Translations under genes and position numbers: made by a program
In this document: positions 1 through 9,014 of the stretch, piece by piece
Numbering within the stretch: the first letter of the stretch is position 1
How the letters are laid out: the number at the start of each line of letters is the position of its first letter
Assembly (NCBI GenBank): GCA_965223825.1
Contig: OZ245018.1
Location: 3,100,001 to 3,164,000, forward strand
Origin: CAJXQU01 sp965223825
GTDB lineage: Bacteria; Pseudomonadota; Gammaproteobacteria; CAJXQU01
Length of the DNA: 64,000 bases
Reading direction: 5' to 3'
The notes under the pieces: model-generated
Database searches by the model: none
The model's input: only the letters and a program-made list of their open reading frames with translations
Told to the model about the DNA's origin: nothing

Positions 1-203
1 TGCACCTCACTTTGATCTTGACGTGATGCAGTGATGCGATCCTCAATCCATTGATTAATTTCAAATTCAAGCCAGCCGGAAGAACGTTCTGTAAGCTTTA
101 TTTGTGATGGGAATTGTTTGCGCTGTATCAGCAAATAAATTGAACTACGTGACAAGCCAACTTTATTTTTGACTTCATCAATTTTTAGAATGCGATTGTC
201 CAT
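1..203 (-). CDS. AlpA-family excisionase/regulator, partial at window edge
   Basis: I read this frame from an ATG at 203-201; it stays open to the first base, so only about 67 residues are visible. The protein starts MDNRILKIDEVKNKVGLSRS and continues with SIYLLIQRKQFP and later WLEFEINQWIEDR, the usual MerR/AlpA-like winged-helix layout in which the helix-turn-helix is followed by a WxxxEI-xWI segment. AlpA proteins of P4-type islands activate integrase expression or act as excision factors, so this gene fits with the integrase and tRNA boundary to its right. Family assignment is good; activity is inferred. Confidence 0.8.
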   Translation of the reverse strand, partial: MDNRILKIDEVKNKVGLSRSSIYLLIQRKQFPSQIKLTERSSGWLEFEINQWIEDRITASRQDQSEV

Positions 204-303
204 TATGAATATCCCGTGTTGTTAACGACAGGCTCATAATGTCTTTCTGGATACAATGGGACACGGAGGAAAGAAAGTATTATTAGCTACACATCCTCCT
301 TAT

Positions 304-1146
304 CTATTTTATGTAATTGTATTTCTTATCTATTTTATCTTTTTGAGCACGATAAAAGTCTTTCAGTTCAGTTTCATCTTGGGAAGGAATTAAATAAACC
401 ACTAAATTTTCTATAGTACTTCTAGGAAAAGAAGGCTTCACTTTTTTGTTTCTTTGATTCCTTGCAAACCAATCAAGCAGCTCATAGGTCAATGATGATC
501 TCAAACGGCTACATTCGCTAGTCTGCTCTGGACTTCTGTTATCGTTTTTTGGAGTATTTGTACGAGGGCGTGGTTCATTAAAACCATAAAGAGGATCTTG
601 ATCTTCATCTAGGTTGTAATGTTCTTTCAAACTTGTGAGTATGTTGATCAAAGTTACTTTTGAGGTTAGACGTTCAAGAGGTATTCCAAAAATAAAATGC
701 GAACCGACCTGTGTCGGGCGCTCAATTGAAAGTAAATAATTAGCTAACTCTTGATTCTGGTCACAAGCTATATAAAGCAAGTTTGTGAGTGTTAATTCTT
801 TAGAATATTCATTGGCCTGAAGAGATTTAATCAGCTTATTGAGATTTTTATACACTTCCAATTGTTCTGCTCTCTTTTCTGATTTAGTTTTAGTTGGAAG
901 TGCTGACCTTGCTCTTTGGATTATCCCTATTAATTCTGACTCTGCTTCCCTACGCCCAACAAAACACCCAACACTATCGTTATAGGAATCACTTATTGGG
1001 ATCTTAGATAACAACTGGTCTGCCTTTTCCCAAAATTTGATTAACACTTCCGGTAGTTTTTCTAAATCATCGCATCGATCAGGGGCTTTGAATGCTTTTT
1101 TTAACCTACCTGGTATATTAAGCCTTACCTTTTCATCATTCCCCAT
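304..1146 (-). CDS. Hypothetical island cargo protein
   Basis: A 280-residue soluble protein that I do not recognise. I chose the ATG at 1146 rather than the upstream start at 1167 because a strong ribosome binding site (GGGAGGTGG) lies a few bases before it. It has no signal peptide or obvious membrane segment. It is rich in Lys, Glu and Asn, mostly helical in appearance, and ends in a basic tail (FYRAQKDKIDKKYNYIK). It lies between the alpA-like gene and the integrase and shares their direction, so it is cargo of the integrative element. Accessory genes at this position are often defence or phage-related, but no motif here supports a specific function. Confidence 0.7.
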   Translation of the reverse strand: MGNDEKVRLNIPGRLKKAFKAPDRCDDLEKLPEVLIKFWEKADQLLSKIPISDSYNDSVGCFVGRREAESELIGIIQRARSALPTKTKSEKRAEQLEVYKNLNKLIKSLQANEYSKELTLTNLLYIACDQNQELANYLLSIERPTQVGSHFIFGIPLERLTSKVTLINILTSLKEHYNLDEDQDPLYGFNEPRPRTNTPKNDNRSPEQTSECSRLRSSLTYELLDWFARNQRNKKVKPSFPRSTIENLVVYLIPSQDETELKDFYRAQKDKIDKKYNYIK

Positions 1147-1322
1147 CAATGCCACCTCCCGACACATCCCTTCATGTAGGCCAACAAGCCAGAGCGGTGA
1201 AGGTATCCGCCTCTTCGGGAGCTACCCTAGGCTTGGTGGGTTATGATCAGGGGCGGTTTGTGTTGGCGCACCTTTCACCCCGAATATTAAACTTGCTAAC
1301 ACATGTTATTCGAAAACAAACA

Positions 1323-2546
1323 TTAAGAACCTGATCGGTTAAATATCCCTGTTATTACTTTCTTATCTGCTCTCAGGTTGTCCAGATAATCGGCCCAATG
1401 TTGCATCATGCGTTTGCGCTCAGACAGGTATTCAGCGTAGTTGTAAGCTGCTCTAACGCTGTCTCTTTCAGTGTGGGCCAATTGTCTTTCTATCCAGTCG
1501 CGGTTAAAGCCTTGCTCATTCAGAAGGGTAGAAGCCATGCTCCTGAAACCGTGAGAGGTCATTTCTTCTTTGGTGTAGCCCAAACGTCTCAAGCCTGCAT
1601 TCAGTGTGTTTTCTGACATTGGGCGTTGCTTTGACCGGATTCCAGGGAAGACATACTTCCAACGGCCAGTAAGTGGGTGGAGGCTTTCCAGGATGGCAAT
1701 GACTTGATCAGATAGAGGAACAATCTGCTTTGCAGGCATCTTCATTTTCTCAGCGGGGATATGCCACTCGGCCAGATCAAAATCTATCTCACTCCATTCT
1801 GCATGCCTCAGCTCGCCTGGACGAACGAACACATAAGGAATCATCTGTAGGCCACATTTGGTTATAAACTCGCCTTGATAGCTGTCTATGGCTCTGAGTA
1901 ATTCACCCACCTTTGCAGGCTCAGTGATAGAAGCATGGTGTTTTGTCTTAGCTGGAATGAGAGCACCTTTCAGATCTGCCGCAGGATCTCGGTCTGCTCG
2001 ACCTGTTGCAATGGCGTAGCGGAATACCTGACTGCAGTTCTGGTGGGTGCGGTGGGCTGATTCATGAGCACCGGTGCTTTCAATATGTCGTAAAGCCTGC
2101 AAGAGTTCGGGTGCAGTGACTTCAGTGATCGGCTTATTACCTACTCTTGGAAATATGTATCTTTCGAAACGACTTGTGAGTTTGACTGTGTAGCTTTCCA
2201 CCCACTTCACAGAACTACGATCAAGCCACTCTCTTGTAATAGCCTCGAAGCTGTTTTCACGGCTTTCTTTCTCAGTCTGCTTTTTGGTCTTTTTGTGAAA
2301 GGAAGGATCACCACCATCTGCCAGAACGACGCGGTATTCATCTCGTCGCTTTCTTGCTTTAGATAAAGTGACATCAGGATACACACCTATCGAGATAGTC
2401 TTCTCTTTACCATCCAGCTTGTAACGGAAACGCCACCACTTACCACCATTCGGATGGACGATCAGGTATAGGCCCTTTTCGTCATACATTTTCCTTTGTT
2501 TTTCACCTGGCTTGGCATTTCTTACGGCTGTATCGCTCAGTGGCAT
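1323..2546 (-). CDS. P4-type tyrosine integrase of a tRNA-Thr island
   Basis: A 407-residue site-specific recombinase. The N-terminus has the DUF4102 arm-binding domain (MPLSDTAVRNAKPGEKQRKM, then GLYLIVHPNGGKWWRFRY). A core-binding SAM-like domain covers about residues 100-195 and the catalytic domain about 205-385. Catalytic elements are visible: RPGELRHAEW (first Arg), TSHGFRSMASTLLNE (His-x-x-Arg), HTERDSVRAAYNYAEY (His and Tyr nucleophile). Length matches the IntS/P4 family. It starts 190 bp from the 3' end of tRNA-Thr and reads away from it, the standard arrangement for islands integrated in a tRNA 3' end. All catalytic residues appear intact, so it may be active. Confidence 0.95.
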   Translation of the reverse strand: MPLSDTAVRNAKPGEKQRKMYDEKGLYLIVHPNGGKWWRFRYKLDGKEKTISIGVYPDVTLSKARKRRDEYRVVLADGGDPSFHKKTKKQTEKESRENSFEAITREWLDRSSVKWVESYTVKLTSRFERYIFPRVGNKPITEVTAPELLQALRHIESTGAHESAHRTHQNCSQVFRYAIATGRADRDPAADLKGALIPAKTKHHASITEPAKVGELLRAIDSYQGEFITKCGLQMIPYVFVRPGELRHAEWSEIDFDLAEWHIPAEKMKMPAKQIVPLSDQVIAILESLHPLTGRWKYVFPGIRSKQRPMSENTLNAGLRRLGYTKEEMTSHGFRSMASTLLNEQGFNRDWIERQLAHTERDSVRAAYNYAEYLSERKRMMQHWADYLDNLRADKKVITGIFNRSGS

Positions 2547-2547
2547 T

Positions 2548-2621
2548 GTTACCCCGTCTCAGATAGGTAATTGTGGGGTAACTGTAGGAACCAAATCGGA
2601 GTTACCCCATAAAGTTACCCC
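2548..2621. repeat. Four GTTACCCC octamers beside the integrase start
   Basis: Identical octamers GTTACCCC lie at 2548-2555, 2601-2608 and 2614-2621, and an inverted copy (GGGGTAAC) at 2575-2582. They begin one base upstream of the int start codon and lie between int and the tRNA attachment site. Such iterated sites in this position are typically arm-type binding sites for the integrase and may also autorepress int. The repeats are seen directly; the binding role is inferred. Confidence 0.7.
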
Positions 2622-2736
2622 TAATAATGGCTAGATGCTACAGAATCGTCAAGGATGCCAGAGGACAATATACAAGCTGAAAAGCTTGTTTTTATTGGCT
2701 TTTATGGACGATTTAGGACTTGGAAGGATGAAGAAA

Positions 2737-2812
<76 letters not shown>

Positions 2813-2900
2813 AAACAAAATCAATAGTGACTCACTGAGAGTCTGCTGCATTCGCTTATGATTTTTACGTCATGATTATGTGCAAACGCGGAGTGGTATT

Positions 2901-3650
2901 CTAGTGATCTGTTTCGTTAAGTGCAATCTCTGAACACGCTTTATTTTCGACTTTTATGCTATTTGGCAGGTTTGGAAGGTTCAAGTTGCTTTGCTCTGCG
3001 TTGAGTTGGGCATTTATATATACTTTTTGCTCAACTTTATGCTGTGGAATGACAACTGGCTGGTAGCCTTCTTTAGCTAATTCTTCTAGCCGGCGATTGA
3101 CGGTTTCCTGTGAACTGAATAAACCGAGTGAGATGGCATTTTTCATATTGCCCTTGGTTACCATGTAATAATCACTGACGCCTTGCTGCTTTAGCTGTTC
3201 GACTTGCGCACGAGCTTCCGCCTCTGTCGCTTTCGGTTCGAGGTAAACCCAGTAACGCTCGCGGGTGCGCACTTCTTCGATATGCTCTGTTATGGGGATT
3301 GAGCGAACACTCAACCAGTTCTTAATGGATACACGATCACTATCATTATTACCCGGTGCGAATGGTCCAATAGAAATACACGTTCCGTCAAGATTAAATT
3401 CAGGGCTTTGATCGATCAGATCATGTGTTGCAAGATCTGTAGCTTGGCCTTCGTTGGGTATCGCACTTTCTTCACGTAATGGTGGCAATCGATCCATTTC
3501 GCTAAGTAAAACGAGGGGTTTGCTAGAGGCCATTTCAGGCTTTTTATCCATCGCAGAATGCGTTTGAACTTGATCAATCTGCTGGTTCATATGCCAACCA
3601 AAATACGCCACGTTGGCTAGCAAAAAAAGGATGGTGATCCATTTCATCAT
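2901..3650 (-). CDS. SPOR-domain membrane protein
   Basis: A 249-residue protein with one N-terminal membrane anchor (about residues 4-20, ITILFLLANVAYFGWHM), a poorly conserved linker, and a C-terminal SPOR-like region (about 155-215) with the pattern YYMVTKGNMKNAISLGLFSS and RLEELAKEGYQPVV. SPOR domains bind denuded septal peptidoglycan, so a periplasmic role near the division site is likely. The gene overlaps the end of coaX by four bases and is surely co-transcribed with it; SPOR proteins beside coaX-birA are common in gammaproteobacteria. Its specific partner is not known. Confidence 0.8.
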   Translation of the reverse strand: MMKWITILFLLANVAYFGWHMNQQIDQVQTHSAMDKKPEMASSKPLVLLSEMDRLPPLREESAIPNEGQATDLATHDLIDQSPEFNLDGTCISIGPFAPGNNDSDRVSIKNWLSVRSIPITEHIEEVRTRERYWVYLEPKATEAEARAQVEQLKQQGVSDYYMVTKGNMKNAISLGLFSSQETVNRRLEELAKEGYQPVVIPQHKVEQKVYINAQLNAEQSNLNLPNLPNSIKVENKACSEIALNETDH

Positions 3651-4390
3651 ATTAGTTGGACATTTAACTCCAGGCCTTTTAAGACCAAATCCGGTTCATA
3701 AATCAGGGGTAACGCTGTTTTCGCTTGCACCAAGCGCGCATCACCGCCCGTAATAATGTACTCGATTTTACCTTCATATGCTTGCTCAAGCCGCTCTAAA
3801 ATGCCGTTGAGACCATCGATAAAAAGATGCTCGCAGCCACTGTTGATCGCATCTTGCGTGTTATCTGCCAACAACTGGCTGACCGTGTTTTCATCTGCGA
3901 TCAAGGCGTGTGTATTCTCTGTTAACGCGCGCGTAAGTAATGACAGACCTGGCGCGATCAGGCCACCAAGATGTTGACCTGCTTCGTTGACACGATCAAT
4001 CGTCACCGCTGAACCACAGTCGATCACACACACCGCTTTACGACGCGGATGCCAAGCGCCTAGCATCGCGAGCCAACGATCAATCCCCAATGTTTCTGGC
4101 TTTGGGTAGACGTTCATTAACCCACCACATTCGGATTGTGTTTTTGCAAAGCGAGGAGTGACTCGCCAGTTTTTTTCACAATACGTATTGATCAAACGTT
4201 CAACTGACGGCCCTGCAACATTAGAGACAGCAACTTCTGATGGTGTCCTCCACTGTGAAGTGATCTGATGAAAATGCTGCGTAAGGTCTGACTCTTGCCA
4301 GCGGAATTGATCGCGATCGATAAATTCGCCTTGCTCGCTTAGCGCAAGTTTAATACGCGTATTTCCAACATCAATCAGCAGTCTTGTCAT
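3647..4390 (-). CDS. coaX: Type III pantothenate kinase
   Basis: A 247-residue ASKHA-fold kinase that phosphorylates pantothenate in the first step of coenzyme A synthesis. Visible motifs are the N-terminal phosphate-binding DVGNTRIKLAL, the central GIDRWLAMLGA and the adjacent CVIDCGSAVTID, followed by GGLIAPGLSLL, all typical of CoaX. Length is normal. The start overlaps the end of birA by 20 bases, the classic birA-coaX coupling. No coaA-type kinase is seen in the window. Confidence 0.95.
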   Translation of the reverse strand: MTRLLIDVGNTRIKLALSEQGEFIDRDQFRWQESDLTQHFHQITSQWRTPSEVAVSNVAGPSVERLINTYCEKNWRVTPRFAKTQSECGGLMNVYPKPETLGIDRWLAMLGAWHPRRKAVCVIDCGSAVTIDRVNEAGQHLGGLIAPGLSLLTRALTENTHALIADENTVSQLLADNTQDAINSGCEHLFIDGLNGILERLEQAYEGKIEYIITGGDARLVQAKTALPLIYEPDLVLKGLELNVQLI

Positions 4391-5399
4391 GGCTGCGTAA
4401 ACTCACTTCGGCTGAAGAAAAAATCATGATCCGTTTATTCACCTCAAGTTGCAATGCACCTTGAGCGTTTATACCTCGCGCAATCCCGTTCTGTTGTCCT
4501 TGTTCGGTGATGACGGAAACAGGTTGATCTCGAAAAACATCAAATTTTGACCATCGTTTGATCAAGTCTTTTGCCCCTTTGTCTGCGATCAGATCGAGTT
4601 CCGATATCATCCGTTGCAAGATCGTCACGACGAGCGCGTTTCGAGTCGGTGGCGAACCGATTTCATCCAATGCAATCCAAGGTTGATCAATCTGCGTTTC
4701 TGCATTTTCCTGCGCGTACACATTCAAACCGATCCCAAACACAAGGGACATGCTTTGCAGGTTATTTTGATCAGTTGATACGGTGGATTCGATCAGAACC
4801 CCGCTCACTTTCTTACCGTTGATCAACACATCATTCGGCCACTTCACACCAACCGGATAACCTAACTCCGTCAGCATTTCGGCTAGGGTTACTGCAGGAA
4901 GAAAACTGATCAGCGGAAAAATATCTTCGCGCATCGGTAATTGCCAACCAAGTGAAAAACAGAGTCCGCTGGCGTAACCAGACTGCCAACTTCGTCCTCG
5001 CCGACCGCGTCCACCGGTTTGGAATTCGGCCAGCGCCACAACACGATCGCGCGCTTGCGGCGATTGATCCAACAAAGCTTGGTTAGTTGAAGGCAAGATG
5101 GATGACAGTTGAATTTTCTGGAGTCGCTTTCTTAGCCTCTGAGAAAGCTGCGAAGTGATGATTTCACTATCCAGCAGGTCAAGTTTTTGCAACAGATACA
5201 CGCGATCAGATGCGATCTCAAGCTTAACACCGGCCGAAATTAGCGCTTGAATTCTTTTACGTAAATGCGCGAGTGACTGTTGCGTTTTTTCTGCAAAGTT
5301 CGCGATGTTTAGTGGTGAATGCTGGAGAAGTTGCTGCAGTAATTCGTGATCAGAAGGCGACGGATCGTTAATCGTCGTTGTCTTTGTGAAGTTTTCCAT
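4371..5399 (-). CDS. birA: Bifunctional biotin ligase / biotin operon repressor
   Basis: A 342-residue protein. An N-terminal winged helix (about residues 15-75, HELLQQLLQHSPLNIANFA and following) precedes the ligase domain, with the biotinyl-AMP loop GGRGRRGRSW and the core VGVKWPNDVLINGKKVSGVL (catalytic Lys). A C-terminal SH3-like domain ends the chain. It attaches biotin to acetyl-CoA carboxylase and probably represses biotin genes. It overlaps both coaX downstream and the FHA gene upstream, so the four genes form one reverse-strand operon. Confidence 0.95.
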   Translation of the reverse strand: MENFTKTTTINDPSPSDHELLQQLLQHSPLNIANFAEKTQQSLAHLRKRIQALISAGVKLEIASDRVYLLQKLDLLDSEIITSQLSQRLRKRLQKIQLSSILPSTNQALLDQSPQARDRVVALAEFQTGGRGRRGRSWQSGYASGLCFSLGWQLPMREDIFPLISFLPAVTLAEMLTELGYPVGVKWPNDVLINGKKVSGVLIESTVSTDQNNLQSMSLVFGIGLNVYAQENAETQIDQPWIALDEIGSPPTRNALVVTILQRMISELDLIADKGAKDLIKRWSKFDVFRDQPVSVITEQGQQNGIARGINAQGALQLEVNKRIMIFSSAEVSLRSHDKTAD

Positions 5400-6510
5400 T
5401 GCCAGCGCGTTTTAGCTTGCCTGACGCATTGTTATCGTAGCCGCCCATTTGCGCAAGACGATCACCTTTGTTGGTAAGTTCGAGCTGATTAACATCAGGT
5501 AGATTGTCTGATGTATCGTTGAAAAAGTCATCTAATGCTTCGATCACTTTTTCATTAATATCAGGAATGGCATCAACTTCTTTGAATGGGTTCTTGTTTT
5601 TAAAAGTTTGATCTGAATCGACAAGTTTATCGTCGAACGGATCACTTTCCACTATCTTTTCATCCCGCGTTCCTCCAACAGGGACAACATTAAAATTCGG
5701 TCGGTTTATTGGTGGGCCATCTAATAGATCGGAATATAAGCGTGTGGTTTTGTCGCCGTCCTGATTGGTCACGAGTCTGATGGTAACATCGCGTATGTGC
5801 TCACGGATCTCGTGATCAGTGTTTTTTTTTAGCTGGCTGGGCTGCACTACTGCTTGCTCAAAGTCTTGTTGATCAAGCACTTGGGTACGTAACTGATTTT
5901 GTCGTTTCTCAATCGAAAATCGTGGAATATCGAGCATCGTATCACCATGCCCTGCAAGCACGCGATTTGGACTCATCACGAGATTTTCTACTGGATCAGG
6001 CCAATCGAAATGCCCGGTGTTATCGAGACGTGCATGATTCCGATCCACAAATTGAAAGCTGAATTTATGCACTTTAATTTCATCGCCATCTTGCAAACGA
6101 CGTTCGCCTTCAATGCGATGACCATTTACATACGTACCATTAACACTGCCTTGGTCCTGAATCCAAAACGCATTATCGTGGAAATCCAATACCGCATGCC
6201 GACGACCAATGGTCACGTCTGCGATAACGACGGAATCATATCGATCAATATCATTAGCGGGAATTCGTCCAATCATGGTCGGTTTGTCGGACAGTGCGTA
6301 GCGTTCGCGATCGGTTTGTTTATTCAAATCGACGAGCATTGCCTCGGGCTCATGCGCTGGTCCAGAAGCACGAATATCATCCTGGTGCTTATTAAATTGC
6401 CAGAAGATAACGAACATCATCACCGCGCAAATGGCGAAAACCGACGCCGCCACGATCAACCAGATCTGAGCGCCGGTGAGGTGATTCACGATGTCAATGA
6501 ATGCTTCCAC
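5368..6510 (-). CDS. Membrane-anchored FHA-domain protein
   Basis: A 380-residue protein. It has one N-terminal transmembrane helix (about 16-37) followed by a cytoplasmic FHA domain (about 72-155) with the expected phosphothreonine-binding features: TMIGRIPANDI, IGRRHAVLDF and NGTYVNGHRI. The remaining 220 residues are acidic, of low complexity and probably disordered. FHA domains recognise phosphorylated Thr peptides, but no Ser/Thr kinase gene is seen in the window. Its 3' end overlaps birA by 32 bases. The partner and process are unknown. Confidence 0.8.
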   Translation of the reverse strand: MEAFIDIVNHLTGAQIWLIVAASVFAICAVMMFVIFWQFNKHQDDIRASGPAHEPEAMLVDLNKQTDRERYALSDKPTMIGRIPANDIDRYDSVVIADVTIGRRHAVLDFHDNAFWIQDQGSVNGTYVNGHRIEGERRLQDGDEIKVHKFSFQFVDRNHARLDNTGHFDWPDPVENLVMSPNRVLAGHGDTMLDIPRFSIEKRQNQLRTQVLDQQDFEQAVVQPSQLKKNTDHEIREHIRDVTIRLVTNQDGDKTTRLYSDLLDGPPINRPNFNVVPVGGTRDEKIVESDPFDDKLVDSDQTFKNKNPFKEVDAIPDINEKVIEALDDFFNDTSDNLPDVNQLELTNKGDRLAQMGGYDNNASGKLKRAGNGKLHKDNDD

Positions 6511-6562
6511 GTTTAACTAAGTACCTAAAGTGAAAATTCTAAAATTGTAATCACGCACAATC

Positions 6563-7402
6563 TCATGGTGCGTCCCCTGTCGCCACGGGACGTGTTTTAT
6601 CCGCACTCCACTCGCTCCACGATCCACCGTACAAGCGCGGCTCGGATAAACCTGCGTGAGTAACCGCTAGAACGTTATGGCAAGCTGTTACCCCCGATCC
6701 GCAGTAAAAAACGACATCGTCCGAAGTGGTTGTTCCCATCAGCTTTGTGAATTGATCTGCTAATTTATCTTCTGGTAGAAATTGCCCCGATGCATCTAGA
6801 TTCAATTTCCAGAAATGATTCTTTGCCCCAGGTATATGACCTGCTGCGGGATCAATCGGTTCCAGTTTGCCTTGGTATCGGTCCGGATCGCGAGAATCAA
6901 CCAGCAACGCTGACGTCATCACATCCGCTAGTAGCACGAGCTGTTCGGGACGCGCGCTCCCGATAAATTGCGTTGCGACGTTGAGTTCTTCGCCAGTGGC
7001 TTCTTTCAAACCCAGTGCTTGCCAAGCCGGCCAACCACCATCGAGCACAGCGACTGCGTCATGCCCCATGTAGCGCAACATCCACCACAAACGCGCGGCA
7101 AAAGCACCACCGGCATTATCGTAGACCACCACTTGCTTGGATGAGTCGATGCCCAACTTTGAAAAGGTTTTGATCATTGTTTCTGGACTCGGCATGGGAT
7201 GCCGACCATGATCCGTCACCGGCTTGCTGCTAAGATCATGGCTAACGCTCGCATAAACAGCACCGGGAATATGCCCAGACAACCAATCCCTGTGGCCGGC
7301 TTCGGCATCCATCAAATCGTAACGGCAGTCAACAACGATTAGATCAGCCGCTTTTTGGCGCTCAGAAAGTTGTACTGCAGAAATGAGAGTGCGATAGGTC
7401 AT
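6563..7402 (-). CDS. sseA: Thiosulfate/3-mercaptopyruvate sulfurtransferase
   Basis: A 279-residue tandem rhodanese. Two rhodanese modules (about 10-130 and 160-275) are present, with VVDCRYDLMDAEAG and HIPGAVYA in the first and VDSRDPDRYQG and HIPGAKNHFW in the second. The active-site loop in the second module is YCGSGVTACHN. A CGSGVTA loop is the signature of the SseA-type mercaptopyruvate enzymes rather than the classic CRKGVT of thiosulfate enzymes. It likely transfers sulfur in cysteine catabolism or cyanide detoxification. It stands alone, 50 bases downstream of the FHA gene start. Confidence 0.9.
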   Translation of the reverse strand: MTYRTLISAVQLSERQKAADLIVVDCRYDLMDAEAGHRDWLSGHIPGAVYASVSHDLSSKPVTDHGRHPMPSPETMIKTFSKLGIDSSKQVVVYDNAGGAFAARLWWMLRYMGHDAVAVLDGGWPAWQALGLKEATGEELNVATQFIGSARPEQLVLLADVMTSALLVDSRDPDRYQGKLEPIDPAAGHIPGAKNHFWKLNLDASGQFLPEDKLADQFTKLMGTTTSDDVVFYCGSGVTACHNVLAVTHAGLSEPRLYGGSWSEWSADKTRPVATGDAP

Positions 7403-7502
7403 ACACCATCCAAACTAATTTGACATTTATTAACATATTATCTGCCTTAATCGATGCAATGTCAGCCATCCTTTGGACTAATTATGTGGAGTTTGTCATA
7501 GC

Positions 7503-8585
7503 TTGAGCATCTTACCTGCAATTTCACGGGCAATTTTCCTGCTCTTTCTTATCGCTATATGTACCGGGTGTTCTACAGTGAGTTACTACTCACAATCCAT
7601 CAAAGGACAGCTCGCAGTAATGCAACTGCGCAAGCCGATTGACACCTTGATTGCTGATCAAAACACTCCTCATAAACAGCGCCAGTTATTTGACATAATT
7701 TTACAAGCAAGACGGTTCGCTAGCGAACAGCTGTTTTTGCCCGAGAACAATAGCTACACGAGCTATGTCGCATTGGATAAAGATTATGTCGTTTGGAATG
7801 TCTTCGCGACGCCTGAGTTATCTTTAGAACCGGTGAAATCTTGCTTCCTTATCGTTGGTTGTTTGGAGTACCGCGGCTACTTTGCGATGGAAGCCGCGCG
7901 CGATCATGCGCTCAAATTACAAGCGGATGGGTTTGATGTTTTTCTCGGTGGTGTCGCTGCGTATTCCACCCTAGGCTGGTTTGATGATCCGGTTTTCAGC
8001 AGCATGTTACAGCATGGAAAGTGGCGCACGGTCGAGACTATCTTTCACGAACTCGCTCACCAACAGCTCTACATAAAAAACGACAGCGCATTTAATGAAG
8101 CCTTCGCCACTGCCGTCGCCGATCTCGGTTTAACAGAGTTTCTCGCCACTCAAGGACTTGAGCAAGAAAATGAGTACATTGTCAAAGATAAGCAATGGGA
8201 AAAAGCTTTCATCAATCTCATCCTGAACGCGCAAACGGATCTGCTCGGCCTTTACGAAAAAACCTTACCCGATCAGGTAAAGCGAACAAGAAAACACGTT
8301 CGGCTGAAGAAACTCAAAGAAGAGTATGCATCGATAAAAAAACAGCATCAGCCACGTGAAAATTACGATGAATGGATGCGCGATATCAATAATGCCAAGA
8401 TCGCATCGGTTGTGACGTATTTCGATCTAACCGCATCATTCAAACAACTTTTTGCTTTATCCGATCAGAACTACCCACGTTTTTATGCGCGTGTCGCCGA
8501 ATTGGGTGCATTACCCGTTGATCAACGGCATAGATGCTTGAAATCACGTGATCCGATCCTATGTTATAAACAATATAAACGTTGA
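7503..8585 (+). CDS. Predicted zinc aminopeptidase lipoprotein (COG4324-like)
   Basis: A 360-residue exported protein. The first 23 residues form a lipoprotein-like signal ending in CTGC, so it is probably anchored to a membrane on the periplasmic side. The zinc-binding motif HELAHQ is present (TIFHELAHQQLY) with a downstream Glu in NEAFATAVADLG, the gluzincin layout of the predicted aminopeptidases in COG4324. The start is a TTG preceded at 11 bases by GGAG; no ATG closer to the signal peptide is available. Substrate unknown. Confidence 0.8.
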   Translation: MSILPAISRAIFLLFLIAICTGCSTVSYYSQSIKGQLAVMQLRKPIDTLIADQNTPHKQRQLFDIILQARRFASEQLFLPENNSYTSYVALDKDYVVWNVFATPELSLEPVKSCFLIVGCLEYRGYFAMEAARDHALKLQADGFDVFLGGVAAYSTLGWFDDPVFSSMLQHGKWRTVETIFHELAHQQLYIKNDSAFNEAFATAVADLGLTEFLATQGLEQENEYIVKDKQWEKAFINLILNAQTDLLGLYEKTLPDQVKRTRKHVRLKKLKEEYASIKKQHQPRENYDEWMRDINNAKIASVVTYFDLTASFKQLFALSDQNYPRFYARVAELGALPVDQRHRCLKSRDPILCYKQYKR

Positions 8586-8706
8586 TAAAAAACAGCTTAC
8601 TCGCTCCCATTGCTCATGTCGTTTTCTGAGTTTTCTGCTCTGTGGATCTTGTTAAATACGGCCTGGGACAGTGGGGCAAAGAACGAATTTCTGCTACATT
8701 AATGCT

Positions 8707-8979
8707 ATGAAAATTACCTTAGTTAAGAAAATTCTGGCGGACGGCCAACCGTGCAAAAAGTGTAATGAAGTGCTTGAACGATTAGCCGCTGCAAGTCTTA
8801 TAGATCGCATTGATCATGTCGCGGTTGCAGATGAACGCGATCCGCAAAGCGAAGGGATACTGCTGGCAGCGGAACATGGTGTCAATGTCGCACCGTTTTT
8901 TATCGTTGAGGACGACGAAGGCAACACGAAGATTTATACGATCTACTTCCAGTTTTTAAAAGAAGTTTTAAACCCTTGA
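8707..8979 (+). CDS. Thioredoxin-fold protein with CxxC
   Basis: A 90-residue protein. I start it at the ATG at 8707 (MKITLVKKILADG) because homologous small redox proteins begin directly with the first beta strand. Cys16-Lys-Lys-Cys19 forms a thioredoxin-type redox motif, and VNVAPFFIVED supplies the expected cis-proline strand. No signal peptide is present, so it is cytoplasmic. It resembles uncharacterised glutaredoxin-like proteins. It converges with cysB, which regulates sulfur metabolism, but a functional link is only positional. Confidence 0.75.
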   Translation: MKITLVKKILADGQPCKKCNEVLERLAAASLIDRIDHVAVADERDPQSEGILLAAEHGVNVAPFFIVEDDEGNTKIYTIYFQFLKEVLNP

Positions 8980-9014
8980 TTAAGCGTTTGCCGCGTCGCA
9001 GTTCGCTTAACAGC

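Noticed and set aside
5899..6516. 205-aa forward frame opposite the FHA gene
   Set aside because: Fully antisense to a gene with clear domain content; composition and His/Ile/Met-rich translation indicate a shadow.
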